Shown piece after piece: positions 1 through 10,290 of a DNA stretch of 43,846 bases (its first letter is position 1; every line of letters starts with the position of its first letter). Origin of the DNA: Trichomonas tenax (lineage: Eukaryota > Parabasalia > Trichomonadida > Trichomonadidae). The stretch covers positions 1 to 43,846 of the forward strand of contig JALKBU010000386.1 in the NCBI GenBank assembly GCA_023091735.1, given 5' to 3'. Position numbers and translations under genes: made by a program. The notes below the pieces were generated by a model. The model was not told where the DNA came from. It did not search any database and saw nothing but the letters and a program-made list of their open reading frames with translations.

Positions 1-468
1 TATTGACACTTTTCCATTTTTTCCCGCAAATATGTCACTTTCCTTTATTTTGACATCCTGACTTTACATGTCAAAAATAAGTTACATGTCAGAAAAGCAC
101 GTTGTTCTATTTTGTCCCAGTCCCGTTAATAAAGAAGCATAAATTTTCCTTATTTTGGAACGATTTGTTGCCTGTTTTTGAAGATACTTTCAACTGGGAC
201 ATATGGTACAGCATGTGCATATTGTTACAGCTTAATAAAATTTTTATGAATTCCATGTATAACTCAATCAAATGTTTCAAGATATGCAAGTCGATTATCT
301 TCGATATTGTTGTCACACAATCATAGGTGCAGATCGATACAATGATGGGAATTAATGCAAGGCTGATTTTTATCCGACCGAAGAACCATTTAACCCAATG
401 ATGATTTTATTGAAAATTAAGGTTATTATCGTTCTTTTTGAACACAAAACGATTATTATAAAAAAATT
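1..468. other. 5' intergenic region with two motif copies
   Basis: No convincing gene is seen. The short ORFs on both strands overlap each other and have no recognisable content. Two exact copies of TTACATGTCA lie at 64-73 and 82-91, with further TGTCA/TGACA half-sites at about 4-8, 33-37 and 50-54. The same ten-base motif recurs upstream of other genes in this window. The region may be the promoter of the TBC gene at 469 or of a gene to the left of the window. Confidence 0.5.
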
Positions 469-1524
469 ATGTCATTCGCAGCATTGAATGATCCATCAGA
501 GTTTACAACAGCTCTGAAGAAGTTTAATGGCAAAATCAATGACACCAACGACGCTATTGAGTTTTTGAAGAATATTAACATCGAAAAAGATAATTCAACA
601 CGATTATTGTGCTGGCTTCTTGTTCTTAAGATAATCGATGAGCAGAAGCCATGGGACAAGCAAATGCACGAACTTTACCAAAACTATCATAGCGAGTTAC
701 AGAACAGCCTTGCTGATAGAATCGAAGATGAAACAGCTATTTTAAGGCAGGTGAAGAAAAACTCAGGTAACATCATCAAAGGAGACATAGATAGAAGTAT
801 TGGAATGTTTTATCGCATGGCAAACGAACTTAATCTTAAAGAAATGACAATTAAGTACGCTCATCTTCATGCATGCAGAATATTAGCATTGATGTCCATA
901 AGAATAGAGGATTTATCATATACACAAGGCTTTGATCGGTTTGTTTTGACTTGTTTATGTTTGGGATTATATTTCACCGAACAAAACTGCCTTCCTCCGG
1001 AACTTGCTGAGTGTTTGACTTATTATATGTCTCAAATTTTCATCAGGCTCACTAAAATCACATCATTCATCGATGATGTTGCTAAAACACAAATATACTT
1101 CGAGAAAATGGATGTTGCTATCCACGAACACTATCCGGAGCTTGCTGATATGCTCGCTGCCAATAATCACAGTTCTTTCCATTACGCATTAAGATGGGAA
1201 ATTTTAATGTTTGCGGATGAGTACAATACTAAAGATTTACTAATACTGTGGGATCACATAGTTGTCAACAAAGATAATTATGAAGATTTCATCTTCTATC
1301 TCTGCATCGCTCATGTTTTGCAAATTCCAATTGGTAAGAAGCAAGAAATACTCGTCGAGAGAATCCAGAACTATAAGAAGTGGAATGTTATCACAGCTCT
1401 TGATACAACTTACAAATTACTTAAGATTCCACACAAGAAAAAGTTGTTCAACACGACAAACGTAATTTATTTCGCTGTTGGTGGTGCAATTCTTCTTGGT
1501 ACCATTATTTTCCGCAATTTATAA
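469..1524 (+). CDS. TBC-domain Rab GTPase-activating protein, C-terminally membrane anchored (TBC1D20/Gyp8-like)
   Basis: 351 residues, ATG start. TBC proteins speed GTP hydrolysis by Rab GTPases with a dual-finger mechanism, and both fingers are visible: IxxDxxR is I103-x-x-D106-x-x-R109, and YxQ is Y151-T-Q153. Later TBC features include FHYALRWEILMF and LLILWDHI in the C-terminal half. The last 20 or so residues form a single hydrophobic segment (about 330-349) followed by RNL, which is a tail anchor. TBC1D20 and yeast Gyp8 share this TBC-plus-C-terminal-anchor layout and act on Rab1-type GTPases at the ER and early secretory pathway. That subfamily placement is inference from architecture; the TBC call itself is firm. 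Confidence 0.87.
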   Translation: MSFAALNDPSEFTTALKKFNGKINDTNDAIEFLKNINIEKDNSTRLLCWLLVLKIIDEQKPWDKQMHELYQNYHSELQNSLADRIEDETAILRQVKKNSGNIIKGDIDRSIGMFYRMANELNLKEMTIKYAHLHACRILALMSIRIEDLSYTQGFDRFVLTCLCLGLYFTEQNCLPPELAECLTYYMSQIFIRLTKITSFIDDVAKTQIYFEKMDVAIHEHYPELADMLAANNHSSFHYALRWEILMFADEYNTKDLLILWDHIVVNKDNYEDFIFYLCIAHVLQIPIGKKQEILVERIQNYKKWNVITALDTTYKLLKIPHKKKLFNTTNVIYFAVGGAILLGTIIFRNL

Positions 1525-1856
1525 TCATAAATTTTTGTTTATTAGTTAAAAGATACTTATTGCCTTAAGAAACCAAATGCTACAACAATCTCAAGATATT
1601 TAGATAATTAAAGCTTTAAATATAATTTCAAAATATATAATTTTGTGGATGAACATTGGTAACCTGTAGATATACTTTTCTATATGAACTGATTACAATG
1701 GTAATGAGATTGACTTTGATTTAAAAATATATTATGAAAATAAAAAAAAAAGATTTGAAAGAAAATAATTTAGGAAAATAGATTTATATATTAAATGCGG
1801 TATAAATCTAATGTTAAAAGGAACAAGCATGTTTTTTGAAAAAATCAAAAATTAGG
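1525..1856. other. Intergenic spacer
   Basis: AT-rich spacer between two + strand genes. A run of ten A residues lies at about 1741-1751. No TTACRTGWCA motif and no RNA gene is seen. Confidence 0.5.
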
Positions 1857-4712
1857 ATGGAAACTTTTTATGAACAGAAGCAGAAACTTATTCGTGACAC
1901 CTTCGGAGCTCTGAATGTGACGTCTGATGCCGCTTCCTTCTCTATTCACAACGTGAGCCCTTTCATTCCTAAAATTGATGAATTAATTTACTCACAGAAG
2001 GATAAATTCGTTAATTTTCACCAGATTCAGGCTAAGAGTGAGATATCACCCGTCGTGCAGAAGAAATTACTGAATTTTATCAATGTCAAGCAGAAATCGA
2101 TTTTGAAAATGTACCAAAAAAAATTAGATCAGTACTTAGAAAGTCTTAATTTTATAAGCGACAGACTTGCAGCGTCATCTGAAGGTCTCAAAAAAGGAAT
2201 AGAGAGTACAAAAAGTGATTTAGCGGGCGCATTATCAGATAAAAAGGTTGAACTCGAATACGCAGTAAAGAAAACACAAGACAATCATAAAGACACTTTA
2301 CGACAAATGGAACAAAAACTCATCGACACGCAAGCTTCATTAATTGATAAATTTGATATTGAAGTTGAGCAGCTCAAAGAACACTTCCAAAAAATGATCG
2401 CACAGAAGGAGGAAGCATTCACACTCACTCAAACATCGCTTTCTAAAACTCAAGCAGATTTGAAAGATTTGACAGACACACGAGAAAGTGAGCTTCAAGC
2501 TGTTAAACACAAGAACAATGAAATTTTGGCACAGCACAGACAAGAAATCATGTCAAAACTCGCTGGCGATGAAAAGAAAGCTGCGGTACTTGAGAAAGAA
2601 TTTAAAGAAGTTTTTAAAACTCACAGCAGTCTTGGACCTGAATATGATAGACAATGGAGAGAAAGACAGAAGAAACTCAAAGAAGATTTCGCTGAAGAAG
2701 ATGAATTATTTGAAGCAGATGTGAAATTATTGAGCATGAAGATTGAAGATCTTCAAAGACAAATTGAAATCGCTGATACAACATATCAGTCACAGCACGT
2801 CACAATGGAAGACCAGAAACTCAACCAGGCGGCTGTTTATGAGAAGTACATTCAAGATATTATCAACAAAAGGCCAAAAGATGTCGAAGAGGTGAAGAAG
2901 AAGGTTGAGGAAGAATTTCAGACAAAACTCGCAAAGCTCAATGAAGCTCTTTCTAATTTGAAGGATAAGAATGAACAAGAAGCTGAAGCTATGCGCCAGA
3001 GAATCAGTGACAAGTCTGGCTCTTCTTCCGATAAATTGGCTGTGTTGAGAGAAGAGCAGAACAGAGTTTTACAAGAGTTTGAACAAGAGAAACAAAAAAT
3101 CAGAGATGAGACTGAAGCAATAAGAGCCACATGGGATAATGATAGAGAAAATGTCAAAGCACAAATGTCAGCGAACATTGAAGCTATTAAGAAGAAGAGC
3201 GAACGTGAAGAGAAATATTACACATCAAAAATCACAGCACTTAAAGCTGAACTTGCAGCAATCATTGATGAAAACAGCCAAGTCGAAAACTCAACGATGA
3301 ATGACGTCGCTGAGTATGAGAAAGAGCTGCAAGCACAGGAAACATTATTGGCATCATCACTGCAAAACGAGCTCAACAAGAAAGTTCAGGCAGCAGTCGA
3401 AGCCAAAATTGCGGAACTCAGAAAGGAGCACGAAGAAGAACAGAGGAAATTGGAGAATCAAATGAGACAGCTCGAAACACAGTTATCTGAACTCTCAATC
3501 CCAAGGCAGTCAATTATTGACGATGATTCGCCAATGTCGAGCAATCCTTATCGCGAAAACTCCGGAATCAAGAAAGTTCAGAGCATGATGACAAGCTTCT
3601 CAGGACAGAATCAGAGCCAGCTTTCCACAACAAGGACACCACTCACAACAGCAAAAGTTCGTCCATCATTTGCAACGCAGCAGTTCATCGACTCTCAACT
3701 CGATAAGTGGCGAAAGGACTTTTTGGCTGACACGAAGGAGATGAGAGCTGAGCAGACGAGAGCATTTAGAATGCTTGAAGAGAGCAAGAGCGACTTCCAG
3801 GCAGCTGTTGACCACATCAACAAACTCAAACAGAAGCTCGAAGTTACAACAGTGGAGTATAACTCAGCTGTCAACGATACAGAGAAGAAGAGTGAACAAG
3901 AATTATCTTCTCTCAAGAATATCGTTGATGAAAAGGAAAAACAGATCTCAGAGCTCGAGTCACAATTCGAAGTTAATGAACATGAATTAAAGAAGCGTGC
4001 CAAGCAAATTGAAGCGGTTGAAGACAAGCTTCAGCACTTGAAAGAGCATCTTGATCAATCTAAAGAACAAATCCAGAAGAAGATCAAAGAAGAATTCCAG
4101 CCTCTTATTTTGTCAGAGAAGCAGAAGAATGATGAAAGAATGTCACAGCTTCATCAGATTCAAACTCAGTTAGAACTTCAATTAGAGTTCATGAAGAATG
4201 ATTTGTTTGTTGTCGAATCAGCAAATGCTGCTATGGAAGATACTCTTCGAGGAGAAACATCATCAATGGTTGAGCGTCTGAAGAATGATCTGAACAAGGA
4301 ACTCACAGCTGCTGAGGCTAAATATGGACAGCTGCTGAGATCAAAGGAAGCTAAGCACATGAATGAAAGAAAGGCGAAGCTACAGCAGCTCGAAGAAGAC
4401 GAGAAAAAGAAAGTTGAAGATTTCGAAGAAGAAATGAGAAAACTCGATGAAAAGCATCAAGAAGAATTACATCAGATAAACGATTTCTGCATGAGAGTTA
4501 TGACAGAAAATAGCGACAAAAGACAGAAACTCAATGACTACTACAATATCATATGCGACAAATGCCCAGTTCTCGCGAAACACATGAAACATCTCGAGAA
4601 GGAAATAGTCAAGTTACAGCTCGCTTGCAGAGATGTTAAGCTGTCTGACGAGAATAACAAGGCCCTATATAAGACATTTAAGCCAACTTTACCTCCATTA
4701 AGCTTAGAATAA
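1857..4712 (+). CDS. Long coiled-coil protein, function unknown
   Basis: The open frame reaches 1836 only through a TTG codon, so the first ATG at 1857 is preferred, giving 951 residues. Apart from a short N-terminal part (about 1-90), nearly the whole protein is Glu/Lys/Gln-rich heptad-like sequence, expected to be a two-part coiled coil. The halves are separated near residues 560-630 by a Ser/Pro/Thr/Asn-rich linker. No enzymatic motif is visible. In trichomonads such proteins are usually cytoskeletal, for example in the flagellar roots, costa or mitotic apparatus, but nothing here fixes which. The gene ends only 57 bases before the first plausible ATG of the Raptor pseudogene on the same strand. 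Confidence 0.85.
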   Translation: METFYEQKQKLIRDTFGALNVTSDAASFSIHNVSPFIPKIDELIYSQKDKFVNFHQIQAKSEISPVVQKKLLNFINVKQKSILKMYQKKLDQYLESLNFISDRLAASSEGLKKGIESTKSDLAGALSDKKVELEYAVKKTQDNHKDTLRQMEQKLIDTQASLIDKFDIEVEQLKEHFQKMIAQKEEAFTLTQTSLSKTQADLKDLTDTRESELQAVKHKNNEILAQHRQEIMSKLAGDEKKAAVLEKEFKEVFKTHSSLGPEYDRQWRERQKKLKEDFAEEDELFEADVKLLSMKIEDLQRQIEIADTTYQSQHVTMEDQKLNQAAVYEKYIQDIINKRPKDVEEVKKKVEEEFQTKLAKLNEALSNLKDKNEQEAEAMRQRISDKSGSSSDKLAVLREEQNRVLQEFEQEKQKIRDETEAIRATWDNDRENVKAQMSANIEAIKKKSEREEKYYTSKITALKAELAAIIDENSQVENSTMNDVAEYEKELQAQETLLASSLQNELNKKVQAAVEAKIAELRKEHEEEQRKLENQMRQLETQLSELSIPRQSIIDDDSPMSSNPYRENSGIKKVQSMMTSFSGQNQSQLSTTRTPLTTAKVRPSFATQQFIDSQLDKWRKDFLADTKEMRAEQTRAFRMLEESKSDFQAAVDHINKLKQKLEVTTVEYNSAVNDTEKKSEQELSSLKNIVDEKEKQISELESQFEVNEHELKKRAKQIEAVEDKLQHLKEHLDQSKEQIQKKIKEEFQPLILSEKQKNDERMSQLHQIQTQLELQLEFMKNDLFVVESANAAMEDTLRGETSSMVERLKNDLNKELTAAEAKYGQLLRSKEAKHMNERKAKLQQLEEDEKKKVEDFEEEMRKLDEKHQEELHQINDFCMRVMTENSDKRQKLNDYYNIICDKCPVLAKHMKHLEKEIVKLQLACRDVKLSDENNKALYKTFKPTLPPLSLE

Positions 4713-4769
4713 AAAATGTTTTGTTTGTTTTTTTTGTTGATAAAAAAAGAAAAAATTTTCTATCGTTCA

Positions 4770-7700
4770 ATGAGTTTTGATGATGAATATTCAACTTCTT
4801 ATGAGAATGGAGATTCATCAGACGAAGAAAATGATGAAAATAATTGCAAAGAATCAAACGGTAAATCAGTTTCAAAGACATTTGAAGAAATAGCGCAACA
4901 AATTTTATTTTCGTCGAATTATCAAACGGAAAATCTTTCACTACCATTCATTATCGAAGAATGCTATAATTTGAAATATGTGGTTCCTTCATTTCCGCAT
5001 CAGGAGCCACTTGGAACTATTTTATATATGGTATCAAGCAGAAATCAAATCACACAGCAGAACGAATCTCTAAATACCTAAAAACTCATTGTTGCGTGGT
5101 CAAATATTAACCACACAACTGAAACAGAATTTCCCGGATTAATTCGAAAGTTTTTTAAATCAGGCTATAAACCCGGCAAGACCAAGCCAACTTTTTACTC
5201 GCTGATCAATCCAAATGCTAGTTCAATTGCTTATCTTCAACAATTAAGACATGATTATCCATCTGGACGAGTAGTGTTTCATTTTGTGGGAGTTGGATTC
5301 CCTCCGATAACAGAAGAAGGGATATACATTAAATCAGAGACTTGTGAAACAATGAAATAAAATTCCATTTTTCGATTTATTTACACAGATTAAAACACCG
5401 TCATTGTTCATTTTTGACTGCATTTTTGCAGTCATTGCAACAAAACAGTTTCAAGAAATCGAAGCAAAAATTTCGAATTTAATTTCAAATCCATCGAATT
5501 GGTCATGTCTTGGAGCAGCAAATCTTGGAGAGAAGCTTCCTTCTGATTCATTTCTTCCTCAGTCAATGTTTTCTCTTTTCTTTAGGTAAGAGTTGTTCGT
5601 TAGAATTATGTTTCGACGTTTTGTTATAGCTCAATATTTATTGAATGATTATGCTGTCACACCAATATCATACCCTTATTTACCGCCTATGCACTGCCAT
5701 CATATATGGGATCAATGGTAAGCCGATATTTGGGTCACAAAAATCACAGATGTTTCACCGCTTTCTTATGTCCGATTTTTCAAATCGTATGCAATTTCAC
5801 TCGAATCATGTCTTAAGTATTCTACAACAACAAATGTCAGCAAATCTCTTCTCGTGGGTACTCTCTCGCAAACTGAATCAGGTGAATTTTTCACATCAAC
5901 TGCATGTTATGTCAGCAAATCATTCGAAAACAGGATGAATTTTACTTCTCTCATTACGTTATCTGATTGGATTGATGCATTACTATATATGCCCGAACGA
6001 GTTAGATCGCAAGAGGCAACATTGCAGCAGTTCCACGCGTTGTTATATGCCATAATATCAGTTTTAAACACATCGATGAATAAATTAATTGGAGTTAGCA
6101 GCAAAATTGATATATCACCATTGTTGGCTGTTACAGTTGATGAAAAATATCCAGAAGAGACAAGAGGACTTGCTGCATGTGTATGTTCACTTCTCATTGC
6201 AATTTTCAGAGATCTGCGACATTGTGTGAAAAGCATTGATTTTATACAGAAGATTGAAAATTCTCTTTTAAAGAGTGGACCGTTTTTGAATTTATGGCAT
6301 CTTGTTTTGCTGAAACGCGCACATTTATTCCTCTCTGCTTCCAAGGAAATCTCGCAACGCAAGCAATTGCAGTTCACTATATTTTCTCTTTTAAAATCAT
6401 CATCATGTGAAGTTAGAGCCGCGACATTATCTTGCATGACATTATTCTGCGATTTCGACTCTATTTTGCATTTATGATTGCAATTTCCTTGTTCGCATGC
6501 AGATGCTTTTATTCGCAATTAGAGTTTTATCAGGTACCGGCAATAATTCTTTTAACATGTCGTTGCATTTGATTAAGTTTTCGGATATATCAGAAAATTT
6601 CATTCATGAAAATATTTCGACAATGAATTTGCCTGAATTATTAACGAAATCAAGTCTTATTTCTCATGAAGATTGCATTAGATTCGCGAGATTTGTTATA
6701 GAATTATATACATCTGATCCTCATTCATTTGTTTCAGCGTCAGCGAAGAAAGCTAAAGCTGCATTTGAAAGCGGAAACACGAAAATTGCAATTCCAATTG
6801 GAATGAGAGAAGATGAAGTTGACGAATTCACAATCGTTGAATTAGAGAAATCTGTCGACAAACTTGTTTTTTCAAGTGATATCTATAATCTTGTGTCATC
6901 GACAACAAAACAAATTGTTACTGGAGGACAATGGCAGTTGAAAGAAAAAGTTGACACTAAAATACGCAAAGTTAAATCGCAGTTATTCATTCCTCCAACC
7001 ACAGTTAATTTTGTCCAAGTTGCACATTCCTCTCTTCATGATAAGATGCCAGTGAAGATATGCTATATGGGTAATGACATTGCAGTTGGCTGCCAAGATG
7101 GGAGTATCGAGATTCTCTGTGATGATCATGTTAAAAAGTCCGAATATAAGATATCTTCCCCTCAGATGACGATAACTGATATGGATTCTCTCAGTGCATC
7201 AAGATTAGCAATATGCACAGAGGATGTATGCATCACTGTGTAGTCTGATTCAAAAATACCAACAATCAAATTCAGAGCGAGTCCTAATTACACAACACAG
7301 TGTAAATTATGCAATACTCAGCTTCTTTCATCGTGCAGCAAGGAAGCCTGCCTCTGGGATCTTACAAAGCAGTTGCAACTATCCGAATTTTCGTTTGAAA
7401 ATGAAGCTACTTGTGCCCATATCTTCAAAAATTATGAACAAACTTTCTTCGTTGGTGGATCAGATGGTTTAGTTTCTGTTTATGACACAAGTAGCGGACT
7501 TATTGGTAATATATCTTTGGGAAAATCTGTACATAAAATACAATCGATTATCTGTGACTACAATAAATTTTATGTGTCACTTATTGATAATCGTGTTTTT
7601 AGCATCGATTTATCAACAATGAAAACAACTGAAATTGTTAAATCAAAATCAACTTTGCTTGATTTTACAATTCATCCTTTAGCTAAGGTTATGGTTCATT

Positions 7701-7861
7701 TGCCATCTGACGCCGATCCATACATCAACAATATTAAAGGAAATGTCATTTATAAGATCCCGAATTTACAAAATCCTTCAGTTGCCGCCTTCAATCAAAA
7801 GATGCCAATATTAACATTGGCAAATAAGAAAGGTGATTTATACAGCTTCCAAATGATATAA
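4770..7861 (+). pseudogene. RPTOR: Decayed Raptor (TORC1 scaffold) gene: RNC domain, HEAT region and WD40 remnants
   Basis: Raptor binds TOR kinase and its substrates in TORC1. The pieces are collinear with Raptor. The N-terminal RNC caspase-like domain keeps GRVVFHFVGVG (Raptor ERVLFHYNGHG) and SLFIFDCIFAVIATKQFQE (Raptor SIYVYDCSNAGIIVKSFKQF). The following segment TPISYPYLPPMHCHHIWDQW matches the Raptor [20 protein letters not shown] block. A HEAT-like stretch has EVRAATLSCMTLF, and the C-terminus is WD40-like (GGSDGLVSVYDTSSGLIGNI). Lesions: TAA at 5079-5081, a frameshift near 5350-5362, TAA at 5587-5589, TAA at 5719-5721, a frameshift near 6461-6475, and TAG at 7241-7243 where WD40 context expects Trp. 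The frames are 4770-5357, about 5363-6474, and about 6461-7861. No GTATGT or ACTAACACACAG intron signals explain the breaks. The ATG at 4770 is chosen over 4716 because the extra residues are T-rich low complexity. Confidence 0.82.
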
Positions 7862-8360
7862 AATGTTTGTATTTGTTTTTTTATATAATTCTCTGGAAAT
7901 ATCACTTCACTAGTATCATTAACATTTGTCCGACACTTATCGTCTTTTACCATTTGAAAAAGCAAATTTTTGTAGTTTTTGCTTCCTGCGTTGGAACTTA
8001 TTTTTGAATAGATGTGGTCGTTTTATATTGTGAAAATTGGTTTCTCACCATTTTCAAATTCAAAAATGTATTTTAACGTTTTGGCCAATGCAACACTTCT
8101 TGGTTGGATAGAAATTTCATTTATATGGTAAAAATTTCCAACAGATAAATGTCTAGAAAACAATATTTTTTTGAGAGAACTCATTGAATAATTCTATGAG
8201 AACTATCAATATAAAAAATGTCTGGAAATTTAAAAAAACTAAAGAAATTTCACCAATATCTGTAAATGCTATATCATGACTAAATTTAAAATAAAATCAA
8301 TTTAAAATTTCATTTGATCATATTGTTGGAAATTTTAAACAAAAAACTGACATTTTTTTC
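7862..8360. other. Intergenic spacer and promoter of the small GTPase gene
   Basis: AT-rich and without a credible ORF. The last 30 bases carry an AAAACTGACATTT box (CATTT at 8351-8355, ten bases before the ATG), which is shared with the genes starting at 21443 and 36972. Confidence 0.5.
8351..8358 (+). promoter_or_regulatory. Initiator-like element CATTTTTT
   Basis: It lies ten bases upstream of the ATG at 8361, in the context AAAAAACTGACATTT. It resembles the trichomonad initiator TCAYTWY with a different first base. Nearly the same 13-mer precedes the ATG at 36972, and a close variant (AAAACTGGCCATTT) precedes the minus-strand ATG at 21443. Confidence 0.5.
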
Positions 8361-8927
8361 ATGCAAGAAAACATCAGGAAGGCGTCTGTTTTAATGATGG
8401 GACGCTTCCAAGTCGGAAAGACAACAATTATCAAACGTGCGATGGGAGAAATGACAGATACAATGGCTACACAGCGTCAAACTGATTTTTATCTCACTGA
8501 AACTCGCAATGGACAGACGGTGAAGATCACCTACACCGATATTCCAGGCAACATTGACTTTGCGTCTGTTATGAGTTCAACATTCCGTGAGAAGAATATT
8601 TTCTGCTTAATTTTCTCACTCGATGATGAAGTAACATTCAAAGAACTACCAAAGTGGTACGATCTTGGTAAGGAAGGCTCAGAAAATGCTACTTTCTTCG
8701 TTATTGGAAATAAGATTGATCGAAGAGAAAATAGAAAAGTCACAGAGGCCGAGGGAACGGAGTACGCTAGATCAATAGGAGCACAGTATTTCGAAATTTC
8801 AGCTACAGAGAATATCAACTTTGATCCTTTGCAAGAAGCGATTATTGAAAAGTGCTTTGAAGTAGCCACTGTCGCGCAGGGTGGCTTTGTGGCGAGAAAC
8901 AATGATAATAGGGGTGGTTGCTGCTAA
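8361..8927 (+). CDS. Rab/Ras-like small GTPase
   Basis: 188 residues, a normal Rab length. The P-loop is G14-RFQV-G19-K20-T21. The switch II motif, normally DxxGQ, reads D60-I-P-G-N64, so the catalytic Gln is Asn and the usual preceding Trp is Tyr58. G4 is N117-K-I-D120, and G5 is S147-A-T. The C-terminus ends in GGCC, a double-cysteine Rab prenylation signal, so membrane attachment is likely. The effector-loop Thr position (about T37-T41) is not clearly conserved. The Gln-to-Asn change is expected to alter intrinsic or GAP-stimulated hydrolysis. Subfamily cannot be named from sequence alone. The gene is convergent with the CFAP36-like gene, 216 bases apart. Confidence 0.9.
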   Translation: MQENIRKASVLMMGRFQVGKTTIIKRAMGEMTDTMATQRQTDFYLTETRNGQTVKITYTDIPGNIDFASVMSSTFREKNIFCLIFSLDDEVTFKELPKWYDLGKEGSENATFFVIGNKIDRRENRKVTEAEGTEYARSIGAQYFEISATENINFDPLQEAIIEKCFEVATVAQGGFVARNNDNRGGCC

Positions 8928-9143
8928 ACTTTTATTATCTATTTTTACATCTAAATTTGGGATTTTTGACTTGTATGCTAAAGGTCCACACAACACATAG
9001 CAAGTGATTAATTATTCATCTTTAAACATTTTATTAAATTTAATTATTTTTTATGGTAATTTATGTATTTGAATAGCAAAAATATCAATATTGGATCAAG
9101 TATAATTCCAGTAGTAAATTTTAGATAGTAAAAAAAAGAATAT

Positions 9144-10262
9144 TTATTGGCTAATGAATGTCTTAACACGCTTTGCGAGAGCACGACGTAATGCTTCATC
9201 TGGGTCTTCCTCAACAACCGGAACAGGCTTCTCATGCTTCTTGAGATTGAGTTCTATATTTTCTTGGCATTCTTGTCTCTTCTGGTTAACGAGTGCTTCT
9301 CTTCTCTTCTGGAATGCTTCCTTTCTCCTCTGAAGTTCCTCCTCTGAGACTGTATTCGCCATCTGCTCGCGCTCTTTTTGAATCTTGCGGCGCAAAGCTT
9401 CACGCTCTGCATCGCTGATTTTGAGCTCTGCGGATGAAAGAATTGAAGAAGATGGTTTGATCGGTTCTGGCTGCGGAGCAGGGGCTGGAGCTGGCTCTGG
9501 TTGAGGTGCTGGTGCTGGCGCAGGTTCTGGAACAGGAGCCGGGGCTGGATCTGGTGTTGGCTCTGGTGGTGGAGCAACTTTAAGTGGTGGCTTTGCATCT
9601 TCTGGCACAGGCTCGTTGAGTGTTGGAACGGATGGAGGAAGACCGAGCTCCTTCTCAACTTTCTGAAGATTATCTGTTGCCAACAAAAGCTCTTCGCTGG
9701 TCGTAGACATTTCTGCGGCGGCGACATTCGATGTAACAAAGAAAGCGTTTTCAGACGGTCCAGCAAGGACGAATGAAGATGCTGCTTCGCGATCTAACAT
9801 GAGATTGTACGCGTACATCTTCGCCGCGAAGTACCTGAAGTCTGTCGCCTGCTTGAGGATCGAAAGGACTCGACCACCGACAGAATTCGGTTTTTTCGAA
9901 GTTCTGAAGCATGCGTCTTGGAATTGGTCGAATGAAATATGAATCACGTCAAGAAGGTATATGTTTAGAGTGTCTTCGATGATTTTGCAGAATCTTTGAT
10001 GGCATTTGAAGTGCTCGTGGTCGAATTCCTCCTCTCCAGTGAAAATGAAGCAGTTCTCGAGAACGAAGTCCTTGATAGTGTCCGTCCACATTGGAGATGC
10101 GAAGAAATCCAAAACGAACTCCAAAATCGAGTGCTTCGGCATTTTTTTTTCTTGAAAAAAGTGAACGTTTACAAATCGTCCGTGCTTTGCCAAGTAGTAT
10201 GTTTTCCAGAAATGGGGTCCAATCGCCTTTGCAGATCCATACGCTGCATGTTTTCCCTCCAT
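9144..10262 (-). CDS. CFAP36: BART-domain protein, CFAP36 (CCDC104)-like, with Pro/Ala-rich linker
   Basis: 372 residues, ATG at 10262. Residues about 44-135 match the BART fold of CFAP36 and ARL2BP: FVLDFFASPMWTDTIKDFVL (compare [20 protein letters not shown]), then CFIFTGEEEFDHEHFKCH, then the distinctive ISFDQFQDACFRTSKK (CFAP36: INEDQFQEACTS) and a following ILKQATDFRYFAAKMYAYN block. BART domains bind GTP-loaded ARL2/ARL3, and CFAP36 is a ciliary protein, so a flagellar role is likely. A Pro/Ala/Glu linker (about 228-268) contains two near-identical copies of PAPAPAPQPEP. The C-terminus is a charged helix. Upstream, TTACATGACA at 10291-10300 lies 28 bases before the ATG. Confidence 0.72.
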   Translation of the reverse strand: MEGKHAAYGSAKAIGPHFWKTYYLAKHGRFVNVHFFQEKKMPKHSILEFVLDFFASPMWTDTIKDFVLENCFIFTGEEEFDHEHFKCHQRFCKIIEDTLNIYLLDVIHISFDQFQDACFRTSKKPNSVGGRVLSILKQATDFRYFAAKMYAYNLMLDREAASSFVLAGPSENAFFVTSNVAAAEMSTTSEELLLATDNLQKVEKELGLPPSVPTLNEPVPEDAKPPLKVAPPPEPTPDPAPAPVPEPAPAPAPQPEPAPAPAPQPEPIKPSSSILSSAELKISDAEREALRRKIQKEREQMANTVSEEELQRRKEAFQKRREALVNQKRQECQENIELNLKKHEKPVPVVEEDPDEALRRALAKRVKTFISQ

Positions 10263-10290
10263 GTAAAGAAATTAGCGATTTTCAATATGT

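Noticed and set aside
4716..4769. Longer N-terminus for the Raptor remnant from the ATG at 4716
   Set aside because: The extra 18 residues derive from T- and A-rich low-complexity sequence directly after the stop of the previous gene; 4770 is a better start.
5040..5066. A 27-base GTATCA...ATCACACAG stretch that resembles a trichomonad mini-intron in the Raptor locus
   Set aside because: Its length is a multiple of three, its 5' site is not GTATGT, and its removal leaves the TAA at 5079 in frame, so it does not explain the break.
5585..5725. GGTAAG at two in-frame stops of the Raptor locus, like 5' splice sites
   Set aside because: Homology continues in the same frame right across both stops, so no intron would be removed; trichomonad introns also use GTATGT.
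5907..6518. 203-codon minus-strand ORF across the Raptor pseudogene
   Set aside because: It is antisense to sequence with clear Raptor similarity; the residue pattern is a shadow.
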